A DNA stretch of 64,000 nt, from contig JACQDX010000117.1 of assembly GCA_016200895.1 (NCBI GenBank), positions 1 through 64,000 on the forward strand. The letters run 5' to 3'. How positions within the stretch are numbered: the stretch's first letter is position 1; every line of letters starts with the position of its first letter. This document shows positions 28,730 to 37,443 of the stretch, piece by piece. Below the pieces are notes generated by a model. The model ran no database searches. It saw only the letters and a program-made list of their open reading frames with translations, and had not been told where the DNA came from. Origin of the DNA: Burkholderiales bacterium (lineage in GTDB: Bacteria; Pseudomonadota; Gammaproteobacteria; Burkholderiales; Burkholderiaceae_D). A program made the translations under genes and the position numbers.

Positions 28730-29749
28730 ATGCACACAGATCACTTATCGTATGGTTCAGATCAGTCAGGATTGATCTGTGGCTATATTTTTGCGCATGA
28801 ACAAGCCGGCAAAGCGCTGGATACCAAAGAAGCCGTCGAATGGCTGCACTCCAGACACAGCACCAGGGATGATTCTTTTATCTGGCTGCATTTCAATCTA
28901 TCCAACGTCGCCGCAGAAAAATGGCTGCGCGAATACGCTGCCCTGCCAGAAGATTTTTTTGAAACCCTGCATGAAGGCTCACGCTCCACCCGTATTGAGC
29001 ATGCCGACCATAGCCTGATTGCCGTTGTCAATGATGTCTTGCATGACTTTGCCTTTGAAGCCTCGGACATCGCCACCTTATGGTTGAATGTCAGCAGCAA
29101 TGTGATGATCAGCGCCAGGCGCAAACCCCTGAAGTCGGTAGACAGGCTGCGCAATGCCGTCAACCAGGGCGAGCATTTCAGCTCGCCAACAGAGTTGTTG
29201 ACGCATTTATTGCGTGACCAGGCCGACGTATTGATAGGCATCGTGCGTAATTTCATCAAAAAGATAGACGATATCGAAGACCACTTGCTGGCAGATCGCC
29301 TGAATCATAAGCGCGCCAACCTGGGTGAATTGCGCCGTGTGCTGGTGCGCCTGCAAAGATTGCTGGCCCCTGAACCTGCCGCCCTGTTCCGCCTGTTGCA
29401 AAGACCACCGGTCTGGGTGGCCGAGCGCGATGTACAGGAACTCCGCCAGTCCACTGAAGAATTTGCCGTCGTGCTGAGCGATATGGCTTCACTACAAGAA
29501 CGTATCAAGCTCTTGCAAGAAGAAATTGCCGCCAGTGTCAATGAACAGAATAACCGTTCTCTATTCGTATTGACGATAGTGACAGTACTGGCCTTGCCCA
29601 TCAATATTATCGCCGGCCTGTTGGGGATGAATGTCGGAGGCGTGCCTTTGGCGCAGCATGAAAATGGTTTCTGGATCGTGGTTGCCATCGTGGCGACGTT
29701 TACTGCCGTTGCCGGTTGGCTGGCATTCAAGAAAAATAACAAGGATTAG
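28730..29749 (+). CDS. zntB: CorA-family zinc transporter ZntB
   Basis: A 339-residue CorA-fold transporter. A long cytoplasmic N-domain (1-275) with alpha-helical funnel is followed by two transmembrane helices at the C-terminus; the pore motif GMNVGG sits at the end of TM1, as in ZntB (CorA has GMNF/YGMN). ZntB moves Zn2+ across the inner membrane. Length equals the family norm (E. coli 327). No strong ribosome binding site is seen at this ATG. It is followed after nine bases by a lipoprotein gene. Confidence 0.88.
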   Translation: MHTDHLSYGSDQSGLICGYIFAHEQAGKALDTKEAVEWLHSRHSTRDDSFIWLHFNLSNVAAEKWLREYAALPEDFFETLHEGSRSTRIEHADHSLIAVVNDVLHDFAFEASDIATLWLNVSSNVMISARRKPLKSVDRLRNAVNQGEHFSSPTELLTHLLRDQADVLIGIVRNFIKKIDDIEDHLLADRLNHKRANLGELRRVLVRLQRLLAPEPAALFRLLQRPPVWVAERDVQELRQSTEEFAVVLSDMASLQERIKLLQEEIAASVNEQNNRSLFVLTIVTVLALPINIIAGLLGMNVGGVPLAQHENGFWIVVAIVATFTAVAGWLAFKKNNKD

Positions 29750-29758
29750 GCCACCATC

Positions 29759-30556
29759 ATGCGCACCGTATTGTTAAGCATACTGTTATGCATGAGCCTG
29801 TTGGCCTGTGCCAAAAAAGAAGGCAGCGCTGGGGGTGGCAATGCAGTTGAAACCGGCAAAATGAATGGCAATAATGGCGGCAACAAGACACTGGCTTATG
29901 CGCATTCGCTGGAACTGGAAATAGATGAGCAAAAAATTGGCTCCATGCATGCAGCAGCACAGCAATTCTGTCTCAGTCTGCAAGCTGAACAATGCGTCAT
30001 AATGGAAGCCAGACTCGATACCGGACGGTACGCAAGTGCGCACCTGAAATTCCGCGCCAGTCCGGCAGGCATACAGAAATTGCAGGCCAACCTGAACAAA
30101 CAGGGTGACGTGGTTCATCAATCTGTCACGGCTGAAGACCTGGCTGGGCCAATTCAGGATAACCAGAAAAAACTGGCCATGCTGAATGACTACCGCTCCA
30201 GGCTGGAAGCCCTGCGCAGCCGTGCCAATGCAGACATTGATGCCCTCATCAAGACCAGCAAAGAATTGGCCAGCGTACAGGAGCAGATAGAATCCCTGTC
30301 AGGCCAGCGCGAACAACTGGTACAAAGAGTGGAAACCGAATTGCTGAGCGTGACACTGAGGCCCGACAATAGCCATACTTTCGGTCAACCCATCAAACAG
30401 GCCTTGTCAAGATTTGGCGGCGATCTTGCCCAGGGCCTTGCTGTAGCTATTACTGGTATCGCTTATCTCCTGCCCTGGTCTGTCATTCTGTTCTTCTTTG
30501 TCTGGATAACGCGCTGGTTATGGCGGAGAAAGAAAGCACCTGTCTTGAGACCGTAA
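29759..30556 (+). CDS. DUF4349 domain lipoprotein
   Basis: A 265-residue DUF4349 protein with lipoprotein signal (LLSILLCMSLLACAKK; lipobox LLAC). A Gly/Asn-rich linker follows, then the DUF4349 domain with a central coiled coil (about 130-195) and a transmembrane helix near residues 222-248 with a basic cytoplasmic tail (WLWRRKKAP). So it has both a lipid anchor and a C-terminal membrane anchor. Function of the family is unknown. It is probably co-transcribed with zntB. Confidence 0.82.
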   Translation: MRTVLLSILLCMSLLACAKKEGSAGGGNAVETGKMNGNNGGNKTLAYAHSLELEIDEQKIGSMHAAAQQFCLSLQAEQCVIMEARLDTGRYASAHLKFRASPAGIQKLQANLNKQGDVVHQSVTAEDLAGPIQDNQKKLAMLNDYRSRLEALRSRANADIDALIKTSKELASVQEQIESLSGQREQLVQRVETELLSVTLRPDNSHTFGQPIKQALSRFGGDLAQGLAVAITGIAYLLPWSVILFFFVWITRWLWRRKKAPVLRP

Positions 30557-30660
30557 AAAACTGTCGTTGACGGAACTGATTTTGTATCGAAATTCGGATA
30601 GTAGTTCACGCTGGAGTTCAATGTAGCCTGGTTCACCATATCCTCAAGAAGGAGCATTCC

Positions 30661-31137
30661 ATGTACAAGATAGTGTCCCATCTGTTTTTTGCCATCAGCC
30701 TTGGTTTGGCAACAACGCTTGCAAGCACGGCATGGGCAGCGGATGCCGCCGTCAGCAACAGTGATCTGGCCAAACAGGTCATGCAAACCGAGGCCGCCTT
30801 TGCCAAAACCATGGAAGCACGCGACCACAAGGCTTTTACTGAATTTCTGGCTGATGAAACCATCTTTTTTTCGACCAAAAAGGTTTTGCACGGTAAACAG
30901 GAAGTTGCAACAGCCTGGAAGCGATTTTATGAGGGCTCAGTCGCACCTTTTTCCTGGGCACCAGAAACGGTAGAAGTACTGGAGTCAGGCAAACTGGCAC
31001 TCAGCAGCGGGCCAGTACGTGACCCGCAAGGCAAGCTGGTGGCCACCTTTACTTCAATCTGGAGACAGGAAAGCCCAGGCGTCTGGCGTATCATTTTCGA
31101 CAAGGGAAATGATGTTTGCGATTGCGCCAAGCCTTAA
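30661..31137 (+). CDS. Secreted NTF2-like (DUF4440/SnoaL-type) protein
   Basis: A 158-residue protein with a signal peptide ending STAWA, then one NTF2-like domain (about 40-150; TEAAFAKTMEARDHKAFTEFL, SGPVRDPQGKLVATFTSIWRQE). This fold forms a small cone-shaped pocket and is used by many unrelated enzymes and binding proteins, so no reaction is assigned. An AGAAGGAG ribosome binding site precedes the ATG. It is probably transcribed alone. Confidence 0.82.
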   Translation: MYKIVSHLFFAISLGLATTLASTAWAADAAVSNSDLAKQVMQTEAAFAKTMEARDHKAFTEFLADETIFFSTKKVLHGKQEVATAWKRFYEGSVAPFSWAPETVEVLESGKLALSSGPVRDPQGKLVATFTSIWRQESPGVWRIIFDKGNDVCDCAKP

Positions 31138-31141
31138 TTCA

Positions 31142-31159
31142 CTTATATCGCTTATATCG
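31142..31159 (+). repeat. Short tandem repeat
   Basis: Two exact copies of the 9-mer CTTATATCG directly behind the NTF2-like gene. Its role is unknown. Confidence 0.5.
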
Positions 31160-31265
31160 CCTAAAAGAATAGCTGTTTTTTGTATCAAAGCCAGCAGAAT
31201 TTAAGCATAAAACCCACAGTCAGCCTGAATTGTAGCCAGACCGACAAAGAGCTGATGTAACATGC

Positions 31266-31312
31266 AGAATAATGCTGCCCGGAATGCCTTTGCGCAGAGG
31301 CAGCATTATTCT
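31266..31312 (+). repeat. Perfect 14-bp inverted repeat before the HD-GYP gene
   Basis: AGAATAATGCTGCC (31266-31279) is repeated in inverted orientation at 31299-31312 around 19 bases. No T-tract follows, so it is not a classic terminator. It falls 46 bases before the ATG chosen for the HD-GYP gene, in its likely mRNA leader. The long frame that would start at 31262 runs through this repeat, which argues against that start. Confidence 0.6.
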
Positions 31313-31357
31313 CTTAAAAACCTGAGCCCAAGCGTCAAATTACCGGAAACCGGTGCC

Positions 31358-32653
31358 ATGACTGATATTCATACACAGTTTATTGAGCTTGGCCAGCTAC
31401 GCATAGGCATGTTTGTCTATCTGGATGTAGGCTGGATGGATCACCCCTTCCCCGTTTCCAATTTCAAGATCAGCAGTCAGTCGCAAATCGACACCATACG
31501 CTCACTGGGCCTGGAACGCATACGCTATGCACCGGACAAAAGCAGCCCGGAGGTCAATTCAGAAAGCAAGCCCGCCGACAGCGAACAATCTATTCAGCAA
31601 AAAAACAAAATCATGGAAAGTCCTGGTGCTTTCGCCGCCAGGCAGAGACGGGAACTGCTGGCCAACCAGCAAGCCAGCCTGCAAGTCTGCGAACGCCAGT
31701 TTGCCCATGCTGCACAGACCTTCAAGCAAGTCACGGATATAGTGCACTCACAGCCATCCCAGGCCAAAGAGCTGGCGGAGCAATTGATACAAGGTTTTTT
31801 GGGCGAAATTTTGGGTGAGGATGAAGCAGCGATACGCCTGCTGTCTGAAAAAGCGGGTGAAAAAACCTCGCTGCATTCCATCAATGTGACAGTCATCGCA
31901 CTCTTGCTGGGGCGGGCGCTGCATTTGAGCAAGGCAGAGATGCTGGATCTGGGTGTCGCCACCATCTTGCATGATATAGGTAAAATGGATTTACCCGACC
32001 GTTTGCGCTGGCAAGATGAACATTTCAATCATGCCGAACGCGAGCTGTATCATGAGCACGTCTTGCATAGCCTGGCGATGGCACGCAAGATGGGTTTATC
32101 CGCAAATGTTTTGCTGGCCATCGCCCAGCACCATGAACATGCAGACGGCACGGGTTATCCCAGCCATGTACAGGGCGACAAGCTAAGCCCCATCAGCCGC
32201 ATCGTCGCACTGGTCAATCATTACGATAATCTTTGCAATCCCGCCAACCCTGCATTTGCAGTCACCCCGCATGAAGCCTTGTCGCAGATTTTTACCCAGC
32301 ACAAACCACGCTTTCATGCCCCTACCCTGACCGCCTTCATCCGCATGATGGGGATTTATCCTCCTGGTTCAGTCGTACAATTGACGGACGAACGCTATGC
32401 CATGGTGGTATCAGTAAATTCCGCCCGCCCCATTAAACCCAAGGTGGTCATCCACAATGCGGCCGTGCCACGTGAAGAAGCACTAGTCATCAATCTGGAG
32501 TATGAAAATACGGTGTGCATACACCGCAGCCTCAAACCCTTGCAATTGCCCAAGGCGGCCTACGACTATTTATCACCGCGCAAGCGCCTGTGCTATTTCT
32601 TTGAACGTGGACTGGAGGCAGAGCCGCGTCCCAAAGATGGGGCAGCGGCATGA
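31358..32653 (+). CDS. HD-GYP domain cyclic-di-GMP phosphodiesterase
   Basis: A 431-residue cytoplasmic protein. An N-terminal DUF3391-type region (about 1-60; FIELGQLRIGMFVYLDVGWMDHPF) is followed by a coiled linker and an HD-GYP domain (about 170-345). Metal and catalytic motifs are present: HDIGK at 205 and HHEHADGTGYP at about 257-268. HD-GYP enzymes degrade cyclic-di-GMP. The ATG at 31358 is preferred to 31262 because DUF3391 begins there. The stop overlaps the next start by four bases (ATGA), coupling it to the GGDEF-EAL gene. Confidence 0.88.
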   Translation: MTDIHTQFIELGQLRIGMFVYLDVGWMDHPFPVSNFKISSQSQIDTIRSLGLERIRYAPDKSSPEVNSESKPADSEQSIQQKNKIMESPGAFAARQRRELLANQQASLQVCERQFAHAAQTFKQVTDIVHSQPSQAKELAEQLIQGFLGEILGEDEAAIRLLSEKAGEKTSLHSINVTVIALLLGRALHLSKAEMLDLGVATILHDIGKMDLPDRLRWQDEHFNHAERELYHEHVLHSLAMARKMGLSANVLLAIAQHHEHADGTGYPSHVQGDKLSPISRIVALVNHYDNLCNPANPAFAVTPHEALSQIFTQHKPRFHAPTLTAFIRMMGIYPPGSVVQLTDERYAMVVSVNSARPIKPKVVIHNAAVPREEALVINLEYENTVCIHRSLKPLQLPKAAYDYLSPRKRLCYFFERGLEAEPRPKDGAAA

Positions 32654-35046
32654 AAGCCCATCCCTGGCAATCACTGATAGAAGGTTTGCTGGAAGCAGTG
32701 ATACTGGTGGACCCCATACAATTGCGTATCGTCGCTGCCAACAAGGCTATCCATCGGCTGTTGCAAGTCTCGCCAGACAGCCTGTTTGGCAAGGGTATTG
32801 TCGACCTGACAGTGGCACCTGAAGACCTCTTCTTTTGGGAGGATGTGGCGGCTGGCTTATCAGAAAATATTCATTCCGAAACCTTGCTGAAACGTGCCGA
32901 TGGCAGCATAGTACAGATAGAAAGACGGGTAACACTGGTGAGGATGGGCATGGACAGTTCTGTCTACGTCGTCGCCATCAATGACCATTCCAGCCAACGC
33001 CAGGTTGAAAATGAACTGGAAAAACTCATCGCCGAATTGCGCGCCACACTGGAGTCAACGGCTGACGGCATACTGGTCACCGACCTGGATGCTGCCATAC
33101 GCAGTTATAACCATCTATTCGCCGAGCTATGGGGCTTGCCAGATGACTTGATGACCCAGCGTGATGACAAGGCCATCTATGCCTGGATGGATAAATGCAT
33201 GCTCGATGCCGGTCAGTATGAAGAAAGACTGGGCACCATCACCCGCTCGCCACTGATGGAAGCCACTGACGTGCTGACGCTACGTTCTGGCAAGATACTG
33301 GAAAGGGTGACCCTGCCACAATATGCACGCGGACGCCCTATAGGCCGGGTATATTCTTACCGCGACATCACCCAGCGCCTGGCAGATGAAGGACGCCTGC
33401 GACTGGCGGCCAAGGTATTTGAATCGAGCACCGATGCGATTTTCATTGCCGATGCTGAACAAAAGATAGTCACGACGAACCCCAGTTTCGAGCGCCTCAG
33501 CAGTTATACCGAACAGGAAATGATGGGTAAAACACCCAGGGAATTCTTCGCCATGGAGGGTAATGCCGCCCAGGTAGAAAACCTGCTCAAAGAGTTGGAG
33601 AACCTGGGTTTCTGGGAAGGTGAATTGTGGAACCGCCGCAAGAATGGTCATGCCTATCTGTGCATGATTTCGCTGGTCAGGGTCGCCGACGCCCAGGGTG
33701 TAGCACTGAACTACATAGGTTTCTTCAAGGACAGGACAGAAACCCACACGGCGAAACAGAAAATCGAAGAACTGGCGTTTTCAGACGTGCTGACCGGTTT
33801 GCCGAACCGCCTGTTACTGGATGAACGCATACGTCAGGCGATTACTATTTCCAGCCGTAATCATTCGAGCTTTGCCCTGCTCTTCCTCGATCTTGATCAT
33901 TTCAAACAAATCAATGATGCACTGGGCCACCCCTTTGGTGACCGTGTACTTTTGCAAGTCACCCAACGCCTGAAAAAATGCATACGTCAGGTCGATACAG
34001 CTTCGCGTCTGGGTGGGGATGAATTTGTCTTGCTGTTGCATGAAGCCGATGCAGAAGGCGCGGAGATTTGTGCCAGGAGAGTACTGGAAGAATTGTCGGC
34101 GCCATTTTCACTTGATGGCATGAATTTCACCGTCACTGCCAGCATAGGTATTGCGCTTTACCCTGCAGATGGGCAAAGCATGGCTGACCTGATCAAGAAT
34201 GCCGACAGTGCCATGTACCATGTGAAAGAGCGCGGACGTTCAGACTTTCGTTTTTACCAGCGTCAGATGAATATCGGTCTGCTGTCGCGCATGAAACTGG
34301 ATCATGCCATGCGCCAGGCATTGGAACACCAGCTTTTCAGACTGCATTACCAGCCGCAAATAGAACTGGCGACGGGCAAGCTGCTAGGTGTCGAAGCCTT
34401 GCTGCGCTGGACTGACAAAGACCTGGGTGAAGTCAGCCCGGTACAATTCATCCCGGTGGCGGAAGAGTCTGGTGTCATTGTCCCTATCGGTAACTGGGTC
34501 ATGCAAACGGCGATAAGGCAAGCGGCATTATGGAACCGTGATGGCCAGTCCATGCGGGTGGCGATCAATGTCTCTGCCCTGCAATTCCAGCAAGCCAATT
34601 TTGTCGACAGCATTGCTGCGGCCCTGCATGAACATGACTTGCCGCCGCAGTGTATAGAACTGGAATTGACGGAATCAATACTCATCAAGGATGCGGAAGA
34701 TGCGTTGAGGAAGCTGGAATCCCTGGCAGCACTGGGTGTCAAGCTGGCGATTGATGACTTTGGCACCGGCTATTCCAGCCTTAGCTATCTGAAGCGTTTT
34801 CCTATTTACAAACTCAAGATAGACCGTTCCTTTATAGATGATTTGCCAGGTAATGAAAGCGATATCGCCATCGTGACGGCCATCATCCACCTGGCCCATG
34901 CCTTGAAATTACGTGTGATTGCCGAAGGTGTGGAAACCCAGGAGCAACGTGATTTTCTGCAGCAACAGCAGTGTGATGAAATGCAGGGTTACCTGTTTTC
35001 CCAAGCCATGTCGGCGGAAGAATTTGAACAGCGCTATCTGCGCTGA
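32650..35046 (+). CDS. PAS-GGDEF-EAL bifunctional cyclic-di-GMP protein
   Basis: A 798-residue soluble protein with three PAS-like domains (about 5-120, 125-245, 255-370), a GGDEF domain with intact LGGDEF (GGDEF at 455-459) and an EAL domain (about 555-795; EAL at 583-585, with ELTES and DDFGTGYSS). The sensor part has no membrane segment, so it would read a cytoplasmic signal such as redox state or a ligand. Both catalytic domains look competent; which dominates cannot be told. It is translationally coupled to the HD-GYP gene, so the operon holds two cyclic-di-GMP enzymes. Confidence 0.92.
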   Translation: MKAHPWQSLIEGLLEAVILVDPIQLRIVAANKAIHRLLQVSPDSLFGKGIVDLTVAPEDLFFWEDVAAGLSENIHSETLLKRADGSIVQIERRVTLVRMGMDSSVYVVAINDHSSQRQVENELEKLIAELRATLESTADGILVTDLDAAIRSYNHLFAELWGLPDDLMTQRDDKAIYAWMDKCMLDAGQYEERLGTITRSPLMEATDVLTLRSGKILERVTLPQYARGRPIGRVYSYRDITQRLADEGRLRLAAKVFESSTDAIFIADAEQKIVTTNPSFERLSSYTEQEMMGKTPREFFAMEGNAAQVENLLKELENLGFWEGELWNRRKNGHAYLCMISLVRVADAQGVALNYIGFFKDRTETHTAKQKIEELAFSDVLTGLPNRLLLDERIRQAITISSRNHSSFALLFLDLDHFKQINDALGHPFGDRVLLQVTQRLKKCIRQVDTASRLGGDEFVLLLHEADAEGAEICARRVLEELSAPFSLDGMNFTVTASIGIALYPADGQSMADLIKNADSAMYHVKERGRSDFRFYQRQMNIGLLSRMKLDHAMRQALEHQLFRLHYQPQIELATGKLLGVEALLRWTDKDLGEVSPVQFIPVAEESGVIVPIGNWVMQTAIRQAALWNRDGQSMRVAINVSALQFQQANFVDSIAAALHEHDLPPQCIELELTESILIKDAEDALRKLESLAALGVKLAIDDFGTGYSSLSYLKRFPIYKLKIDRSFIDDLPGNESDIAIVTAIIHLAHALKLRVIAEGVETQEQRDFLQQQQCDEMQGYLFSQAMSAEEFEQRYLR

Positions 35047-35070
35047 ATTGTCCAAGTTTAAAATAGTAGA

Positions 35071-35125
35071 TGCGCCAATTTCAAAAACCTTACTCAGGCA
35101 ATGAAACTGGCGCAATACTGTATTG
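35071..35125. repeat. Inverted repeats between convergent genes
   Basis: TGCGCCAATTTC (35071-35082) and GAAACTGGCGCA (35103-35114) pair with one mismatch. They are followed by the palindrome CAATACTGTATTG (35113-35125). A T-rich tail is lacking; this may be a weak two-sided terminator. Confidence 0.4.
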
Positions 35126-35154
35126 AGAAACTTGTTGGGAACTTATTTAGAAAC

Positions 35155-36063
35155 TTAGCGATGTATTAAAGACCGCAATATATGACCCGCGATTTGGGGA
35201 TTTTCTTTTATCCGGCGTATGCTATAGCCATACCAGTCCTTGCCATAGGGTACATAGATGCGCACACTAAAACCCATGCTCAGCAGCTTGTCACGCAAAG
35301 GCTCGCAAACACCTAATAGCATCTGAAATTCGAATGCGTCTTTCGCAATGTTGCGACGATGCACCAGCTCTAAGACTTGAGCTATCAATGCGCTGTCGTG
35401 GGTAGCAATTGCAACGAAAGTATCTGTGTCAAAACAGCGTGCAACATGGTTCAGGAAATGAGAGTTGATGGTGCTCCGGTCATGCCATGCACCGTCTACA
35501 AGTTGTGATTGCTCTTCAAGATAAATGCCCTTGCAAATGCGCATACTGCTACGGTTCTGCACTAGCGGTTCAATATCCTGATAGGTGCGCAATAAATAAG
35601 CCTGTAATGCCAGGCTGAGCTTGCTGTACCTCACTCTCAGCTTGGCGAACAGATCAATTTCCTTCTGGGTACAGGCAACATCTTCCATATCCATGCAAAC
35701 AGAGATCTGATGATGCCCGGCGAAGGCGACAATTTTTTCCATGTGTTGCTCACAATGCTGCAGATCAAGCAGTAATCCCAAAGCAGTGGGTTTGACCGAT
35801 ACGCTGGCTCTCAGTCCGTGCTCTTGAATTGCTGTCAATACGCACATGTATTCGCGGGCTGTATCTGCGGTTTGTTGCAGATTTGAGGCTGACTCACCCA
35901 GCACATCGATGCTTACATCGAAACCCAGTCTGTTCAGTTGACGAACACTGGCAACCATATCATCGAGATTATCGCCAGCGATATAGCGTCGCGAGATTTT
36001 TTGTATCAGTGCGCGAGGAATCCATGGCATGGCGTGTGCCATGAGTCTATTAAATAATTGCAT
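35155..36063 (-). CDS. Monofunctional proline dehydrogenase
   Basis: A 302-residue PRODH barrel protein, predicted to oxidise proline to pyrroline-5-carboxylate with FAD. Family features: SVKPTALG (about 86-93), DMEDVACT, RICKGIYLEE, and the C-terminal YGKDWYGYSIRRIKENP, whose Arg pair binds the substrate carboxylate. It lacks the aldehyde dehydrogenase and DNA-binding parts of PutA, the form usual in Betaproteobacteria. No P5C dehydrogenase gene is adjacent. The ATG at 36063 gives the normal family start; the frame is open to 36153. Confidence 0.85.
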   Translation of the reverse strand: MQLFNRLMAHAMPWIPRALIQKISRRYIAGDNLDDMVASVRQLNRLGFDVSIDVLGESASNLQQTADTAREYMCVLTAIQEHGLRASVSVKPTALGLLLDLQHCEQHMEKIVAFAGHHQISVCMDMEDVACTQKEIDLFAKLRVRYSKLSLALQAYLLRTYQDIEPLVQNRSSMRICKGIYLEEQSQLVDGAWHDRSTINSHFLNHVARCFDTDTFVAIATHDSALIAQVLELVHRRNIAKDAFEFQMLLGVCEPLRDKLLSMGFSVRIYVPYGKDWYGYSIRRIKENPQIAGHILRSLIHR

Positions 36064-36404
36064 GTAAATTTCCAATACGAATAAAGAAATGCTACGCCCA
36101 TTCCGAAGCCGCAGGCCGGATAGAAGGACGAGGGAGATTGACGGCTGGAGCATGCCTGTGCATGTTCAATCCGGCGCAATACAGCATGCTGATAAGTGCT
36201 TTGCACTACAGCGATGTGTTTTTCTTCAGAGGGGAGGCCAGGCAGCGCGATGCATTTGATTTTCTCAGCTTTATTCGTTGATCTTTTGGGCTACCCCAGC
36301 CGTATTTTCTGGGGTACACGATCATGCGACATTGAGATTACATGGCTCATTGGGATTGTGCAAATCTAATTTATGGGTTTTCTCAATTATTCAGGTGCAA
36401 CGCA
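36064..36404. other. Intergenic region upstream of the proline dehydrogenase gene
   Basis: No gene supported. An 8-bp inverted repeat TACCCCAG / CTGGGGTA with nine bases between lies at 36292-36316 and could be an operator or leader hairpin for the minus-strand dehydrogenase gene. The rest shows no clear promoter. Confidence 0.4.
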
Positions 36405-36435
36405 CATAAAAACGCCGCAAAAAATATGCGGCGTT
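36405..36435 (-). terminator. Intrinsic terminator of the Sel1 gene
   Basis: AACGCCGCA and TGCGGCGTT form a perfect 9-bp stem with a seven-base loop. On the minus strand TTTTTATG follows. It lies about 75 bases behind the Sel1 stop codon. Confidence 0.85.
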
Positions 36436-36510
36436 CAGAATAAGACGGGTATTCAAACCAAGAACGACCAACAAGCCATCATTCACGGGGTCAGTTCATT
36501 AATGCATGGC

Positions 36511-37272
36511 TTAAAGATGCGCTTTCCAATAACGGGAATCATCACGGATTTCAGCGATTTGCTCGGTAGTCAGGTCATCGCTGACAAGTTCGCGGCTATC
36601 CATCGCCATGCTGCCGGCCTTGACACTGGCTTTCAGCAAATAACGGTAACCAGTCACCATGTCGCGCTCTACCCCATCGCCATGCAAGTAGCGCAAACCC
36701 ATTTGGAACTGGGCGCTCGACAAACCTTGCTCAGCCGCCAGCATTTCCCAGTGGGCAGCCTGATCAGCATTTTTCTCTACCCCCGCACCATCCTGATAGG
36801 CCAACGCCAGATGATGCTGGGCACTGGCATTACCCTGATGCGCAGCTTGTTGATACCAGAATACCGCTTCTTCAGGATTTTCTTCCACACCCTTGCCGGT
36901 CGCATACATATAACCCAGCGCCAGTTGGGCTGAGGTCAACCCCTGCAAAGCAGCACGACGAAATAGCCGGAAAGCCTGGCCTTCATCAGTCTCGACACCT
37001 TCACCAGTCAGATACATGACACCCAGATTTGCCTGGGCACCGGCATGACCCTGGTCAGCCGCCTGTTCCAGCCAGTAAGCGGCTTCCTGTGCATTTTGTA
37101 AATTCTCATTGGGCTCAAGATATAACAAACCCAGCATGTTTTGCGCCTGGGTATCTCCTAGCAGCGCCCAGCGTCTGACTTGCATTTCATCATCAAAATC
37201 ATCGTCACCCAAAGCAGAGGCGCAGGTCATCATGATCATGAGCACCATCAGCAGATGTCGCCATTTTTTCAT
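36511..37272 (-). CDS. Exported Sel1-repeat protein
   Basis: A 253-residue protein with a signal peptide (MKKWRHLLMVLMIMMTCASALG) and about five Sel1-type tetratricopeptide repeats at 30-220 (A..WLEQAADQGHAGAQANLGVMYLTGEGV and variants of about 36 residues). Such repeats form a helical scaffold for protein-protein contacts, often in the periplasm or envelope. The partner is unknown. It is transcribed alone, with a terminator behind. Confidence 0.88.
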   Translation of the reverse strand: MKKWRHLLMVLMIMMTCASALGDDDFDDEMQVRRWALLGDTQAQNMLGLLYLEPNENLQNAQEAAYWLEQAADQGHAGAQANLGVMYLTGEGVETDEGQAFRLFRRAALQGLTSAQLALGYMYATGKGVEENPEEAVFWYQQAAHQGNASAQHHLALAYQDGAGVEKNADQAAHWEMLAAEQGLSSAQFQMGLRYLHGDGVERDMVTGYRYLLKASVKAGSMAMDSRELVSDDLTTEQIAEIRDDSRYWKAHL

Positions 37273-37443
37273 TTTATCCTCACCTGTTTTACTTCATGTA
37301 CAGAATGCTACGCCTGTCCGGGCTTTTTCGTGTGTCTCGACTGTTTGATTAGGTAACAAAATGTAGCCTAAAATATAGCCATCAGTCAGCGGTACAGACG
37401 GTCTGAGAGTAAACTACAGAGACAGACAATTTCGCCACCAGCC

